A DNA stretch of 64,000 nucleotides from an uncultured Prevotella sp. (GCA_934202525.1 CAKPYB010000002.1:1-64000), one strand, 5' to 3'. Counted from the stretch's first letter, positions 7,932 to 17,548 are shown. The notes: generated by a model not told the origin, from the letters alone. Numbers and translations are program-made.

Positions 7932-10900
7932 ATGAAAAAGTTAATCTTTTCAGTAGCCCTGCTCTCGGCAGCACTCTCTGCCAGCGCAGAAGAACATCCG
8001 CTCTGGATGCGCTACCCAGCCATCTCACCCGATGGCACTACCATCGCCTTCGCTTATAAAGGCGACCTCTACAGTGTTTCTGTCAACGGCGGTGAAGCAC
8101 GACAGCTCACAACCCATGCAGCCTTCGATTCGCATCCTGTATGGAGCCCTGACAGCAAGAAAATTGCCTTTCAGTCGAACCGCGAAGGTAGTCTCGACAT
8201 CTTCGTTATCGATGCAAAGGGCGGTGCTCCTACCCGACTCACGACCAACAGCGGCAGCGAAACGCCTATCGCCTTTGCTGACAACGACCATGTGCTCTAC
8301 TCTGCCAGTCTGCAGCCTACAGCCCAGAGCATCATCTTCGGCGACAACACATTCCCACAAATATATAAGGTAAGCACCAAGGGCGGAAGACCGGAACTCT
8401 TCTCTACCCTCACCATGGAGGACATCAGCATCGCCAAGAACGGCGACATTCTCTATCACGACAAAAAGGGATATGAAGACCCTTGGCGCAAACATCAGAA
8501 ATCGCCTATCGCACGCGACATCTGGCTGAAGAGCAACGGCAAGTTTACCAAGCAGACTAGCTTTGCCGGCGAAGACCGCTCGCCAGTATGGACATCAGAC
8601 GAGAAATCATTCTTCTATCTGAGCGAACAGGACGGCACATTCAATATCTACCGCCGCAGCCTCAACAGCTCAAGCGACAAGCAGATTACCCACCATAAAG
8701 GCAATCCGGTAAGATTCCTCACCGCATCCAGCGCCGACCTGCTCTGCTACGGATATGATGGCGAAATCTACACCGTGAAGGAAGGTGGAGAGCCTCAGAA
8801 GGTGAACATCTCCATTACAACAGATAACGATGCTCCAAGTCTCGTACGTCAGATTAAGAGCTGGGGAGCTTCGGAGATTTCTGTTTCGCCAGACGCCAAG
8901 GAAGTGGCTTTCGTGATGCATGGCGACGTATACGTTACTTCTGTGGAATACACCACTACCAAGCGCATTACCGACACACCGCAGCAGGAGCGCGACCTGA
9001 GTTTCTCGCCAGACGGCAGAGCCCTGGTCTATGCAGCCGAGCGCAACGGCGTTTGGCAGATTTACCAGTCTAAAATCAAGAACGAGAAAGAAAAGAACTT
9101 CACCTATGCTACCGACATCGAGGAAGAGCAGCTGGTGAAAACAGGCATTACATCGCAGTATCCTCAATACTCTCCTGACGGCAAGGAAGTGGCTTTCTTC
9201 GAAGACCGCGCTGCACTCCGCATCGTCAATCTGAAATCGAAGGAAATACGCACCGTGCTCGACGGCAAATACGTCTACTCTTACAGCGATGGAGACATTG
9301 CTTTCGAATGGTCGCCAGACAGCAAATGGCTTCTTTCTACCTATATCGGCAACGGCGGCTGGAACAACCAGGATATTGCGCTGATTAAGGCTGACGGCAA
9401 AGAGGTTCACAACCTGACCAATTCCGGCTACAGCGACAGCAACGGCAAATGGGTGCTCGACGGCAAGGCAATGCTCTTCCAGAGCGACAGAGCCGGCTAC
9501 CGCAGTCATGGAAGCTGGGGAGCAGAAGACGATGCCTACATCATGTTCTTCGACCTGGACGCCTACAACCGCTTCAACATGAGCAAGGAAGAGGTAGAAC
9601 TGGCTGACGCCAACAAAGACGAAAAGGAGAAGAAGGAAGACGAGAAGAAGGAAGAGGCAAAAAAGAAAGCTGACGAAAAGCAGAAGAAGACCGGAAAGAT
9701 AGAGGTGGAAAAGGTAAAGCCACTGGAACTTGACATCGAAAACTGCCGCGACAGAATCATACGCCTCACCGCAAACTCTTCGCACATGGGCGATGCTGTG
9801 CTCTCTAAAGACGGCGACAAGCTCTACTACCAGGCTGCTTTCGAGGATGATTACGACCTCTGGCAGCACGACCTGAAAGATGGTTCTACCAAGCTCGTGA
9901 TGAAGGGCGTAGGTCAGGGCAACCTTCAGACCGACAAGGATGTGAAGAACCTCTTTATCTGCAACGGAAGCAGCATCAAGAAGGTGGATCTGAGCGGATT
10001 CAGCACCAAGAACATCAGCTTCGAGGCTAACTTCAACTATAAGCCAGCAGAGGAGCGCCAGTATCTCTTCGACCACGTATGGCGACAGGTGAAAGACAAG
10101 TTCTACGACCCTAAGATTCATGGTGTTGACTGGGAAGGTTACCGCAAGACCTACGAGAAGTTCCTGCCTTACATCAACAATAATTTCGACTTCCAGGAGA
10201 TGTTGAGCGAAATGCTGGGCGAACTGAACGCTTCGCATACAGGAGCCCGCTACTACGCTTCGAACAGTGCGCTCACCACAGCCAACCTGGGAGTATTCTT
10301 CGACCCTCAGTATCAGGGCGACGGCTTGAAGATTCAGGAGATTATCAAGCGTGGTCCTTTCGATGTGAAGAATACGGGCGTAACAGCCGGCAGCATCATC
10401 GAGAGCATCGACGGCGAGGAGATTAAAGCAGGAATAGACTACTTCCCATTGCTCGACGGAAAGGTTGGCAAGAATGTACGCCTCGGCATCAGAAACGCTA
10501 AGGGCAAGAAGATGGAGGTTACGGTGAAGGCTATCTCTCAGAGCAAGCTCAACAATCTGCTCTACAAGCGCTGGGTAGACCGCAACCGTGCTTTCGTTGA
10601 CAGCATTTCGGGCGGACGCATCGCTTATGTTCACGTTAAGGCAATGAATTCGGAGAGTTTCCGCACCGTTTACAGTGAACTGCTGAGCGACAAGAACCGC
10701 AACCGAGACGCTGTAATCGTAGACGAGCGCCATAATGGCGGCGGCTGGTTGCACGATGACCTCTGCACCCTGCTCAACGGCAAGCAGTATCAGGAGTTTG
10801 TGCCTCATGGTAAGGTAGTTGGCCGCGATCCGTTCAACAAATGGGTGAAGCCATCCTGCGTCATGATCTGCGAGAATGACTACAGCAACGGTCATGGTTT

Positions 10901-11165
10901 CCCATGGGTTTACAAGGAACTCGGAATAGGCAAGTTGATTGGTGCTCCTGTAGCAGGAACCATGACAGCCGTATGGTGGGAAACGCTGATGGACAACACG
11001 CTGGTATTCGGTATTCCTCAGGTAGGTTGCCGCGACATGCGTGGCGTGTTTGGCGAGAACACCCAGCTGAACCCAGACATCGAGGTTTACAACAGTCCGG
11101 AAGATTTCATCAATGGCCATGATACTCAGCTCGAAAGAGCCGTCAAGGAAATGATGAAGAAATAA
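7932..11165 (+). CDS. tricorn-like S41 family peptidase, secreted/periplasmic
   Basis: 1077 aa. A Sec signal peptide (MKKLIFSVALLSAALSASA) is followed by beta-propeller repeats of TolB/WD40-like type (SPDGTTIAF, SPDSKKIAF, SPDGKEVAF and others) to about residue 620. A Lys/Glu-rich linker (residues ~562-590) interrupts them. A PDZ domain (~780-860) and the S41 protease core complete the tricorn architecture. By alignment with tricorn protease the catalytic set is Ser768-His769 (NASHTG), Ser985 (NDYSNG) and Glu1042 (GENTQL), so it should be active on peptides. It is alone between its promoter and the terminator at 11172. Confidence 0.93.
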   Translation: MKKLIFSVALLSAALSASAEEHPLWMRYPAISPDGTTIAFAYKGDLYSVSVNGGEARQLTTHAAFDSHPVWSPDSKKIAFQSNREGSLDIFVIDAKGGAPTRLTTNSGSETPIAFADNDHVLYSASLQPTAQSIIFGDNTFPQIYKVSTKGGRPELFSTLTMEDISIAKNGDILYHDKKGYEDPWRKHQKSPIARDIWLKSNGKFTKQTSFAGEDRSPVWTSDEKSFFYLSEQDGTFNIYRRSLNSSSDKQITHHKGNPVRFLTASSADLLCYGYDGEIYTVKEGGEPQKVNISITTDNDAPSLVRQIKSWGASEISVSPDAKEVAFVMHGDVYVTSVEYTTTKRITDTPQQERDLSFSPDGRALVYAAERNGVWQIYQSKIKNEKEKNFTYATDIEEEQLVKTGITSQYPQYSPDGKEVAFFEDRAALRIVNLKSKEIRTVLDGKYVYSYSDGDIAFEWSPDSKWLLSTYIGNGGWNNQDIALIKADGKEVHNLTNSGYSDSNGKWVLDGKAMLFQSDRAGYRSHGSWGAEDDAYIMFFDLDAYNRFNMSKEEVELADANKDEKEKKEDEKKEEAKKKADEKQKKTGKIEVEKVKPLELDIENCRDRIIRLTANSSHMGDAVLSKDGDKLYYQAAFEDDYDLWQHDLKDGSTKLVMKGVGQGNLQTDKDVKNLFICNGSSIKKVDLSGFSTKNISFEANFNYKPAEERQYLFDHVWRQVKDKFYDPKIHGVDWEGYRKTYEKFLPYINNNFDFQEMLSEMLGELNASHTGARYYASNSALTTANLGVFFDPQYQGDGLKIQEIIKRGPFDVKNTGVTAGSIIESIDGEEIKAGIDYFPLLDGKVGKNVRLGIRNAKGKKMEVTVKAISQSKLNNLLYKRWVDRNRAFVDSISGGRIAYVHVKAMNSESFRTVYSELLSDKNRNRDAVIVDERHNGGGWLHDDLCTLLNGKQYQEFVPHGKVVGRDPFNKWVKPSCVMICENDYSNGHGFPWVYKELGIGKLIGAPVAGTMTAVWWETLMDNTLVFGIPQVGCRDMRGVFGENTQLNPDIEVYNSPEDFINGHDTQLERAVKEMMKK

Positions 11166-11171
11166 ACAGAA

Positions 11172-11230
11172 CGCCCTGCAAGGGTCCAGAAGCAGAACCG
11201 CTTTTGTCCCTTTGCAGGGCGATTTGTTTT
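11172..11230 (+). terminator. terminator, CGCCCTG family
   Basis: CGCCCTGCAAGGG (11172-11184) pairs with CCCTTTGCAGGGCG (11208-11221), followed by a T-rich tract. Its stem is shared with the terminators at 15583 and 25606. Confidence 0.85.
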
Positions 11231-11255
11231 TTGTATCTGGTTTATTCAAGTTTCG

Positions 11256-11400
11256 CAAGTTCAGAAGTTAAGGGAAGTTAAAGAAGTTATCGCTCCCTAC
11301 GGTCGTTCGGGAAGTTAAGAGACAATAGTCTTCTAGCTTAAACTTAGGACATTTGTCCCTTAACTTCCCTCTAACTTCCCTAACTTCCCTTAACTTCCCC
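11256..11400. repeat. GAAGTTAAGG / CCTTAACTTC inverted mini-repeat array
   Basis: Several GAAGTTAAGGGAAGTTAA units (11263-11320) are followed by an inverted block (TTAACTTCCCTCTAACTTCCC and similar units, 11358-11400). The whole can fold into a long imperfect hairpin. It fills the gap between the tricorn terminator and the ftsY promoter. Confidence 0.7.
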
Positions 11401-11518
11401 GCATGCGAAAATTCAGTGATTAACCCTCATTATCGGTGAAAACCCTCTAAATCTTTACTTTTTTTCTTGAAAAGGGCGAAAAAGCAAGTGAAAAAGCCAT
11501 AAAATAAAAAAAAATGAG

Positions 11519-11526
11519 TATCTTTG
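11519..11526 (+). promoter_or_regulatory. -7 box TATCTTTG for ftsY
   Basis: TATCTTTGCAG lies 22 bases before ATG 11548. An in-frame TTG at 11524 falls inside this box and cannot be the start. Confidence 0.7.
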
Positions 11527-11547
11527 CAGAAGATAAAAAACAAGATT

Positions 11548-12501
11548 ATGGGATTATTCGGATTATTCAGCAACAAAAAGAAAGAAACTCTCGATAAGGG
11601 ACTTGAAAAAACCAAGGAGAGTGTGTTTGGCAAACTGGCGCGCGCCGTTGCCGGAAAGTCTACCGTCGATGATGATGTGCTCGACGATCTCGAAGAGGTA
11701 CTCATCACTTCAGACGTAGGTGTAGAAACCACGGTCAAGATTATCCGCCGCATCGAAGAACGTGTGGCCCGCGATAAATATGTTTCAACCAGCGAGCTCA
11801 ACCGCATTCTGCGCGAGGAAATCGCCATTCTCCTCTCCGAGAATCACAGCGATGACCTGGCAGACTGGGATCTCCCTGCCGACCATAAGCCTTACGTTAT
11901 CCTCGTAGTAGGCGTAAACGGCGTGGGCAAGACAACCACCATCGGCAAGCTGGCTTACCAGTTTAAGAAGGCTGGCAAGAAGGTTATGCTGGGAGCTGCC
12001 GACACCTTCCGTGCCGCTGCCGTAGAGCAGATTTGCATCTGGGGCGAGCGCGTGGGTGTGCCTGTAGTGAAGCAGCAGATGGGAAGCGACCCGGCAAGCG
12101 TGGCGTTCGACACCCTGCAGAGCGCCAAGGCAAACGGCGCCGACGTAGTGCTCATCGATACGGCTGGACGACTGCACAACAAGGTGAACCTGATGAATGA
12201 GCTCAAGAAAATAAAGGAAGTGATGAAGAAGGTAATGCCTGAAGCACCAGACGAGGTAATGCTCGTGCTCGACGGAAGTACCGGGCAGAATGCATTCGAG
12301 CAGGCTAAGCAGTTCTCTGCCGTTACCAACATCTCCTCGCTCGCCATCACCAAGCTCGACGGAACCGCTAAGGGCGGCGTTGTCATCGGCATCAGCGACC
12401 AGCTCAAGGTGCCTGTAAAATACATCGGACTAGGCGAAGGTATGGAAGATCTGCAGCTCTTCAACAAGACAGAATTCGTAGACTCGCTCTTTAAAAATTA
12501 G
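11548..12501 (+). CDS. ftsY: signal recognition particle receptor FtsY
   Basis: 317 aa. The SRP receptor GTPase docks ribosome-SRP complexes at the membrane. An N-terminal basic/amphipathic start (MGLFGLFSNKKKETL) is followed by the NG domain: helical N domain, G1 loop VVGVNGVGKTT, the ADTFRAAAVEQ insertion motif, DTAGR and TKLDGTAKGG, ending in VPVKYIGLGEG and DLQLF. The acidic A domain is very short, as usual in Bacteroidetes. ATG 11548 was chosen because the promoter box overlaps earlier candidate starts. rimO follows by three bases. In related genomes ftsY normally follows DUF4295, which here lies 45 kb away. Confidence 0.96.
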   Translation: MGLFGLFSNKKKETLDKGLEKTKESVFGKLARAVAGKSTVDDDVLDDLEEVLITSDVGVETTVKIIRRIEERVARDKYVSTSELNRILREEIAILLSENHSDDLADWDLPADHKPYVILVVGVNGVGKTTTIGKLAYQFKKAGKKVMLGAADTFRAAAVEQICIWGERVGVPVVKQQMGSDPASVAFDTLQSAKANGADVVLIDTAGRLHNKVNLMNELKKIKEVMKKVMPEAPDEVMLVLDGSTGQNAFEQAKQFSAVTNISSLAITKLDGTAKGGVVIGISDQLKVPVKYIGLGEGMEDLQLFNKTEFVDSLFKN

Positions 12502-12504
12502 AAA

Positions 12505-13806
12505 ATGAAGAAAAATCAGATAGATATTATTACCCTAGGCTGCTCGAAGAATCTCGTAGACAGCGAGTTGCTGATGAAGCAGTTTGAGGCAAACGGCTAC
12601 CATTGCGTTCACGATCCAAAGCGCCCTCAGGGCGAGATAGCCGTCATCAATACGTGCGGATTCATCGAGGATGCAAAGCAGGAAAGCATCGACACCATCC
12701 TGGAGTTTATCCAGGCTAAGGAAGAAGGCCGACTAAGAAAGCTCTACGTAATGGGCTGCCTCTCGCAGCGCTACCAGAAGGAACTGGAAGAAGAAATGCC
12801 CGAAGTGGATAAGTTCTACGGCAAATTCAACTACAAGCAGCTCCTGCAGGAACTCGGCAAGGCGGAAGTTTCATCCTGCAACGGCCAGCGTCATCTCACC
12901 ACTCCGCGCCATTATGCCTACATCAAGATAGCTGAGGGCTGCAACCGCCACTGTGCCTACTGCGCCATTCCTATCATCACCGGCAAGCACGTTTCCCGTC
13001 CGAAGGAAGAGATTCTGCAGGAGGTGCGCGAACTGGTTGCTGAAGGCGTGAAGGAGTTTCAGATTATCGCTCAGGAACTCACCTACTACGGCGTGGATAT
13101 TGACGGAAAACATCATATTACCGAACTCATCAGCGAGATGGCTGATATTCCGGGCGTAAAATGGATTCGCCTGCATTACGCTTATCCGAACCAGTTCCCT
13201 ATGGATCTTCTGGACGTGATGCGCGAGAAGCCAAACGTATGCAAATATCTCGACATTGCCCTTCAGCACATCAGCGACCACATGCTCACCAGCATGCATC
13301 GCCACGTAACGAAGCAGGAAACCATCAATCTGCTGAAAGCTATCCGCGAACGCGTGCCAGGCATTCACATCCGCACTACGCTGATGGTCGGTTTCCCAGG
13401 CGAGACAGATGAGGATTTCCACGAGCTCCTCGACTTCGTACGCGAACAGAGATTTGAGCGCATGGGAGCCTTCGCCTACTCTGAGGAAGAAGGAACCTAC
13501 AGTGCCACCCACTACGAAGACAACGTGCCTGCCGAGGTAAAGCAGCACCGACTGGACGAACTGATGATTCTGCAGCAAGACATCAGCTCTGAGGTTGAGG
13601 CAGATAAGGTGGGCAAAATCATGACCGTCATCATCGACCGCAAGGAAGGCGATTACTACATCGGACGAACAGAATTCTGCTCTCCAGAAGTAGACCCAGA
13701 GGTTCTGATCCGTGCCGATGAGAAGCGTCTGCGTGTGGGCTGTTTCTACCAGGTAGAGATTACCGCAAGCGAGGAATTTGACCTCTATGGCAAGGTGGTG
13801 AAATAA
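12505..13806 (+). CDS. rimO: ribosomal protein S12 (Asp89) methylthiotransferase
   Basis: 433 aa radical-SAM methylthiotransferase that modifies an aspartate of ribosomal protein S12. The N-terminal UPF0004 domain carries the auxiliary-cluster cysteines in TLGCSKN, INTCGF and VMGCLSQ. The radical-SAM cluster motif is CNRHCAYC (about residues 147-154), followed by IPIITGKHVSRP. A TRAM domain occupies the last ~65 residues. It is cotranscribed with ftsY. Confidence 0.95.
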   Translation: MKKNQIDIITLGCSKNLVDSELLMKQFEANGYHCVHDPKRPQGEIAVINTCGFIEDAKQESIDTILEFIQAKEEGRLRKLYVMGCLSQRYQKELEEEMPEVDKFYGKFNYKQLLQELGKAEVSSCNGQRHLTTPRHYAYIKIAEGCNRHCAYCAIPIITGKHVSRPKEEILQEVRELVAEGVKEFQIIAQELTYYGVDIDGKHHITELISEMADIPGVKWIRLHYAYPNQFPMDLLDVMREKPNVCKYLDIALQHISDHMLTSMHRHVTKQETINLLKAIRERVPGIHIRTTLMVGFPGETDEDFHELLDFVREQRFERMGAFAYSEEEGTYSATHYEDNVPAEVKQHRLDELMILQQDISSEVEADKVGKIMTVIIDRKEGDYYIGRTEFCSPEVDPEVLIRADEKRLRVGCFYQVEITASEEFDLYGKVVK

Positions 13807-13850
13807 GCATTCTCTCTCCCATTTTTAGAAATTTTGATTACATATTTAAT

Positions 13851-14141
13851 ATGAACAATAAGGAATACATCGCAGAACTGGCTCAGCAAACCGGCTATTC
13901 GCAGGAAGACACCCAGAAGCTGGTGCGCAAGGCGATAGACGCTATGATTGCCGAGTTTGAGGATGGAGAAGCTGTCTCTATCCCCAATTTTGGCACCTTC
14001 GAAGTGAAGAAGCGCATGGAGCGAGTGGTGGTTAATCCTACTACCAAGAAGCGCCAGCTGGTGCCGCCTAAGTTGGTGTTAGGTTTCCGACCGGTTGCTT
14101 CGGTCAAGGAAAAACTAAAGAATGGAGGGGATGAGCAATGA
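13851..14141 (+). CDS. HU family DNA-binding protein
   Basis: 96 aa, about the standard size for HU/IHF. The helical dimerisation region is followed by SIPNFGTFEVKKR and the DNA-embracing arm with VNPTTKKRQLVPPK and LGFRPVASVKEKL. Acts in nucleoid architecture. Its last four bases overlap the start of the next HU-fold gene (ATGA), indicating translational coupling, and it lies 44 bases after rimO. Confidence 0.93.
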   Translation: MNNKEYIAELAQQTGYSQEDTQKLVRKAIDAMIAEFEDGEAVSIPNFGTFEVKKRMERVVVNPTTKKRQLVPPKLVLGFRPVASVKEKLKNGGDEQ

Positions 14142-15562
14142 GTAAATTCAGTTTAAATACACTCGGAAAACTGCTTGCCGACAAGAGCGGTTTGAGCCAG
14201 GTGGAGGCAGAACTCTTCATCCGGAAGATGTTTGATGTGTGCAACCAGGGACTCGATGCCGACAAGCAGGTGAAGATAAAATGGCTGGGCACCTTTAAGA
14301 TACAAGCCACAAAAGACCGTGAAAGCATCAATGTGAACACGGGCGAGCGCTTCACCATTGAAGGCAGAGACAAACTCACCTTCACGCCCGACAATATTCT
14401 GAAAGAAATCGTGAACAAGCCATTCGCCCAATTTGAAACGGTTGTGGTAAATGACGGCGTAGATTTCGATGAAATCGACGAGAAGTTTGGAGAAGAACAG
14501 CCAGAAACTGCTCCTGCACAAGTAATCGACTTCCTTGACGAAGAAGAAACTGCAACTCCCAATCCGGAGGTTGTCGTAATCGGATCTGAAAAGGAAAAAG
14601 AAAACGAAGACGAAGACGAACTGGCAAAGCAAATTGCTATTGAACAAGCTAAACTGGAAAGATTAAAACAAGCCCAACTGGAGCAGGAAAGAATACAGAA
14701 AGAAAAGCTTGAAAAAGAAAAGCAAGAGCAGGAAAGACTGGAACAGGAAAAACTTGAGCAAGAAAGACTGGAGCAGGAAAGACTGGAGCAGGAAAGGCTT
14801 GAGCAGGAAAGACTGGAGCAAGAGAAGCTTGAATTAGCCCAGCAACAGCAAGCCCTAAAAGCAGTTGTTGAACCTGCAGTACCTGCATCAGATGAATCTG
14901 AAGAAGAAGAGGAGGAAGAAGAAACTTCCAATTCTCATCATATTGTTATTCCTCGCTATCTGGTCGTTGCAGTCTGTCTCATCGTAGTAGCTTTGATTGG
15001 CGGAATGGGATGGTTTGCCTTCAACTATGGTCAGATGACTGCCCAGCGCGATCATCTAGCCATGCAGTTAAACCAGTATCACCAGGCTCCAGCCAAGAAA
15101 GCCCCAGCCAAACCAGCTGCCGCCCCACTCTCTCAGGAACAGAAACTCCGCCAGAAAGCGATGGAAGACAGCATCCGTATGGCTAAAACTGCAGAAGCAG
15201 TAAAACTGGCTGAAAAATCGGATAAGGAAAGTGCTAGCGCTGAAAAAGCTAAGCAGACTGAAGCAAAAGCTAAGGCTGAAGCGAAAGAAAAGGCTAAAGA
15301 TAAAACCGAAGAAAAGGCTGCTTCGAAAATAGCATCATCCCAGTATGATAAGGATGCTCGCGTACGCACGGGAGCTTACCGAATCATAGGAGTTGCCCAA
15401 ACCGTTACGGTTGGCGCCGGTCAGACCCTCGAACAGATCAGCACCCGCTATTTAGGTTCTGGCATGGAATGCTACGTAGAAGCCCTGAATGGTACAAGCA
15501 CCGTAAAGGCCGGACAGAAAATCAAGATTCCGAAACTGGAATTGAAGAAGAAAAAGAAATAA
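14138..15562 (+). CDS. HU-fold / coiled-coil / transmembrane / LysM-like protein
   Basis: 474 aa. Residues ~1-95 are an HU-like domain (NTLGKLLADKSGLSQVEAEL, then IKWLGTFKIQ). An acidic linker leads to a coiled coil of tandem EQERL/EQEKL pentapeptides (about residues 195-235). One membrane helix follows (LVVAVCLIVVALIGGMGWFAF, near 270-290). Then comes an Ala/Lys/Glu-rich stalk and a C-terminal LysM-like domain (TVTVGAGQTLEQISTRYLG, then GQKIKIPKLEL). The topology suggests an inner-membrane protein linking cytoplasmic DNA with periplasmic peptidoglycan. That role is inferred from domains only. Confidence 0.82.
   Translation: MSKFSLNTLGKLLADKSGLSQVEAELFIRKMFDVCNQGLDADKQVKIKWLGTFKIQATKDRESINVNTGERFTIEGRDKLTFTPDNILKEIVNKPFAQFETVVVNDGVDFDEIDEKFGEEQPETAPAQVIDFLDEEETATPNPEVVVIGSEKEKENEDEDELAKQIAIEQAKLERLKQAQLEQERIQKEKLEKEKQEQERLEQEKLEQERLEQERLEQERLEQERLEQEKLELAQQQQALKAVVEPAVPASDESEEEEEEEETSNSHHIVIPRYLVVAVCLIVVALIGGMGWFAFNYGQMTAQRDHLAMQLNQYHQAPAKKAPAKPAAAPLSQEQKLRQKAMEDSIRMAKTAEAVKLAEKSDKESASAEKAKQTEAKAKAEAKEKAKDKTEEKAASKIASSQYDKDARVRTGAYRIIGVAQTVTVGAGQTLEQISTRYLGSGMECYVEALNGTSTVKAGQKIKIPKLELKKKKK
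14745..14828 (+). repeat. in-frame 15-bp tandem repeat (EQERL)
   Basis: Tandem copies of GAGCAGGAAAGACTG-like units encode EQERL/EQEKL. Unit numbers are likely to vary between strains by slippage. Confidence 0.8.
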
Positions 15563-15582
15563 AATACTGAACAAACAAAAAA

Positions 15583-15630
15583 TCGCCCTGTAAGAGCAAA
15601 TGTAATTTTGCACTTACAGGGCGACATTGT
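15583..15630. terminator. bidirectional terminator, CGCCCTG family
   Basis: TCGCCCTGTAAG (15583-15594) pairs with CTTACAGGGCGA (15613-15624), between convergent genes, with A-rich and T-rich flanks. Confidence 0.8.
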
Positions 15631-15642
15631 TTTATATTAACA

Positions 15643-16767
15643 TTACTTGCCCAACACTTCATCAAGCAAAGTGTAGAAAGCAGGATCCTCACCAACGATG
15701 GTCTTGATTATCTTACCGTTAGCATCAATCACAATCTTTGTAGGGAAACCCTGAACAGCGTAATCGCTGAGAACCTTGCTGTCCTTCGGATTGTAAACAT
15801 GAATCCATGGCAACTGGTGCTTCTCAACAGCAGCCTTCCACTTAGTCTCTGTATCATTACAATCTACACCAAGAATTTCAAACTTACCCTTGTACTTCTC
15901 GTAATACTCCTTCATCTTAGGCATTCCCTTGATGCACCATCCGCACCATGAACCCCAGAAGTCGAGAACGACAATCTTACCGCGAAGGCTGGAAAGCTTG
16001 AAATCATTTCCTTTAATATCCTTCAGCGTGAAGTCAGGAGCCTCAACACCGGCAGCCTGCACCTTCTTAGCCTTCTCCTCAGCCTCAGCACGCTTCTTAG
16101 CCATATCAATCATTGGCTGGTAGAAAGCCTTCATTCTGCCGTTCTTCACATTCTCAGAGAGCAAGCCCAGCAGTTTCTCCATCTTGCTGACATCATCAAA
16201 CTGCTCTATAATAGTAGCACAAGCCTCATAATCAGGATGCAGTTTTACGAAATCGAAAATCTTATCGTCCTTTGCCTTTTGCAGGGCAGGAGCCTTCTGC
16301 TCATATTCAGCCATGATGGTCTGCTGGGTCTCACCATTCTTGATCCTCTGGTTCAGGGAAGCTTCGTAATCTCTCAACTCCTTATTAGCATTCTCCAGCA
16401 GAACATCTACTTCATGATACTGCTGATAGAACTTAGAACCCGTAATATCGAAACGGGTCTTAGCATCACCCTTAACTTCTGCCTTCTCGCCAGGAACACA
16501 AGGCAGATTGAACATAAACTGACCTGCGCCACGATAAGTTTCAGGTGAAAGGAAAGTGAATCCGGCTGCCTTATCAAGATTAGCAGAATAGGTAAACTTG
16601 CCATTCTTGACCAAAACCGTATCCATCTTAACATTTCTGCCCTTGTAAACAAGTACAGAATCGGAATTGAAATTCTTCAAATCCACCTTCAACTGGAAGT
16701 TGCTCTTCTGAGCCATTGCTACGGTTGATGCAAGCATCAGAGCCGCAGATAAAATCGCTGTTTTCAT
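15643..16767 (-). CDS. TlpA-type thiol-disulfide oxidoreductase with DUF4369 N-terminus
   Basis: 374 aa, Sec signal peptide (MKTAILSAALMLASTVAMAQ). Residues ~25-120 are a DUF4369-like beta domain, followed by a helical segment and, from ~240, a thioredoxin fold: APDFTLKDIKGNDFKLSSLR, then VVLDFWGSWCGWC with the redox pair Cys-Gly-Trp-Cys, and GFPTKIVI with the cis-proline. It is a periplasmic member of the large Bacteroidales TlpA/peroxiredoxin family, likely a thiol reductant of exported proteins. queC lies upstream on the same strand, 75 bases away. Confidence 0.9.
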   Translation of the reverse strand: MKTAILSAALMLASTVAMAQKSNFQLKVDLKNFNSDSVLVYKGRNVKMDTVLVKNGKFTYSANLDKAAGFTFLSPETYRGAGQFMFNLPCVPGEKAEVKGDAKTRFDITGSKFYQQYHEVDVLLENANKELRDYEASLNQRIKNGETQQTIMAEYEQKAPALQKAKDDKIFDFVKLHPDYEACATIIEQFDDVSKMEKLLGLLSENVKNGRMKAFYQPMIDMAKKRAEAEEKAKKVQAAGVEAPDFTLKDIKGNDFKLSSLRGKIVVLDFWGSWCGWCIKGMPKMKEYYEKYKGKFEILGVDCNDTETKWKAAVEKHQLPWIHVYNPKDSKVLSDYAVQGFPTKIVIDANGKIIKTIVGEDPAFYTLLDEVLGK

Positions 16768-16842
16768 TTTCTTTTATTATATTTATTCTGATTACACCTT
16801 ATTATATATAGGGAACGAAGAACGCCTGGTTCGTCGTCATCC

Positions 16843-17496
16843 TTATTCTTCATACTCGGTAGTATCCTCAATACCCGCCTCGGCCAAAGCCTCCTTGCGC
16901 TCAACGCAGGTTCCGCATTTGCCACAATGCTTCTCACCGCCTTTATAGCAGCTCCAGGTTTCAGCATAATCAATGCCCAGCTTTTTGCCAATCTCCGCAA
17001 TCTGCCCTTTGGTAATATTCGTATAAGGAGCCACCACGCGCACATCAACGAACGTTCCTGCTTCGGCAGCCTCATCTATCGCCTTGATAAACTCCGGACG
17101 GCAGTCTGGGTAAATCGTATGATCGCCACCATGGTTCGCGATGAAAACTTTCTTCAGTTTATTACTCTCTGCAATGCCGATGGCAATGCTCAGCATGATT
17201 CCATTACGGAAAGGAACCACCGTACTCTTCATATTATCAGCAGCATAATGACCTTCAGGAATCGCATCGGCACCTTCAAGAAGAGAACTCTTGAAATACT
17301 GATGCATGAAACCCAAATCTATCGTAATATGCTTGATTCCCAAACGCTCACAATGCATCTTGGCGAAAGGAATTTCACGCTCGTTATGATTACTTCCATA
17401 GTTAAAACTAATGCCGAGTGCAATCTCGTCTTTCTTATCGTAGAGCAGCGTGATGCTATCCATGCCGCCGCTCACAATGATTACTGAATCCTTCAT
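16843..17496 (-). CDS. queC: 7-cyano-7-deazaguanine synthase QueC
   Basis: 217 aa. It converts 7-carboxy-7-deazaguanine to preQ0 with ATP and ammonia for queuosine synthesis. The PP-loop motif SGGMDS is near residue 9. The zinc site is the C-terminal CYKGGEKHCGKCGTC pattern. Length is typical. No other queuosine genes are in the window. It is followed by the TlpA gene and preceded by radA; a mini-repeat (17501-17540) separates it from radA. Confidence 0.95.
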   Translation of the reverse strand: MKDSVIIVSGGMDSITLLYDKKDEIALGISFNYGSNHNEREIPFAKMHCERLGIKHITIDLGFMHQYFKSSLLEGADAIPEGHYAADNMKSTVVPFRNGIMLSIAIGIAESNKLKKVFIANHGGDHTIYPDCRPEFIKAIDEAAEAGTFVDVRVVAPYTNITKGQIAEIGKKLGIDYAETWSCYKGGEKHCGKCGTCVERKEALAEAGIEDTTEYEE

Positions 17497-17500
17497 TTTA

Positions 17501-17540
17501 TTTTGAACTTTAAATTATGAACTTTGAACTGTATGATTAC
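17501..17540 (-). repeat. dispersed mini-repeat TAATCATACAGTTCAAAGTTCA
   Basis: On the minus strand it begins GTAATCATACAGTTCAAAG. The same head recurs at 24331, 30619 and 44128-44169. Confidence 0.7.
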
Positions 17541-17548
17541 TTTTTACT

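Noticed and set aside
8670..11258. An 862-codon open frame on the minus strand opposite the tricorn-like gene
   Set aside because: The plus frame has a signal peptide, propeller motifs and catalytic residues; the antisense frame is a by-product of codon bias.
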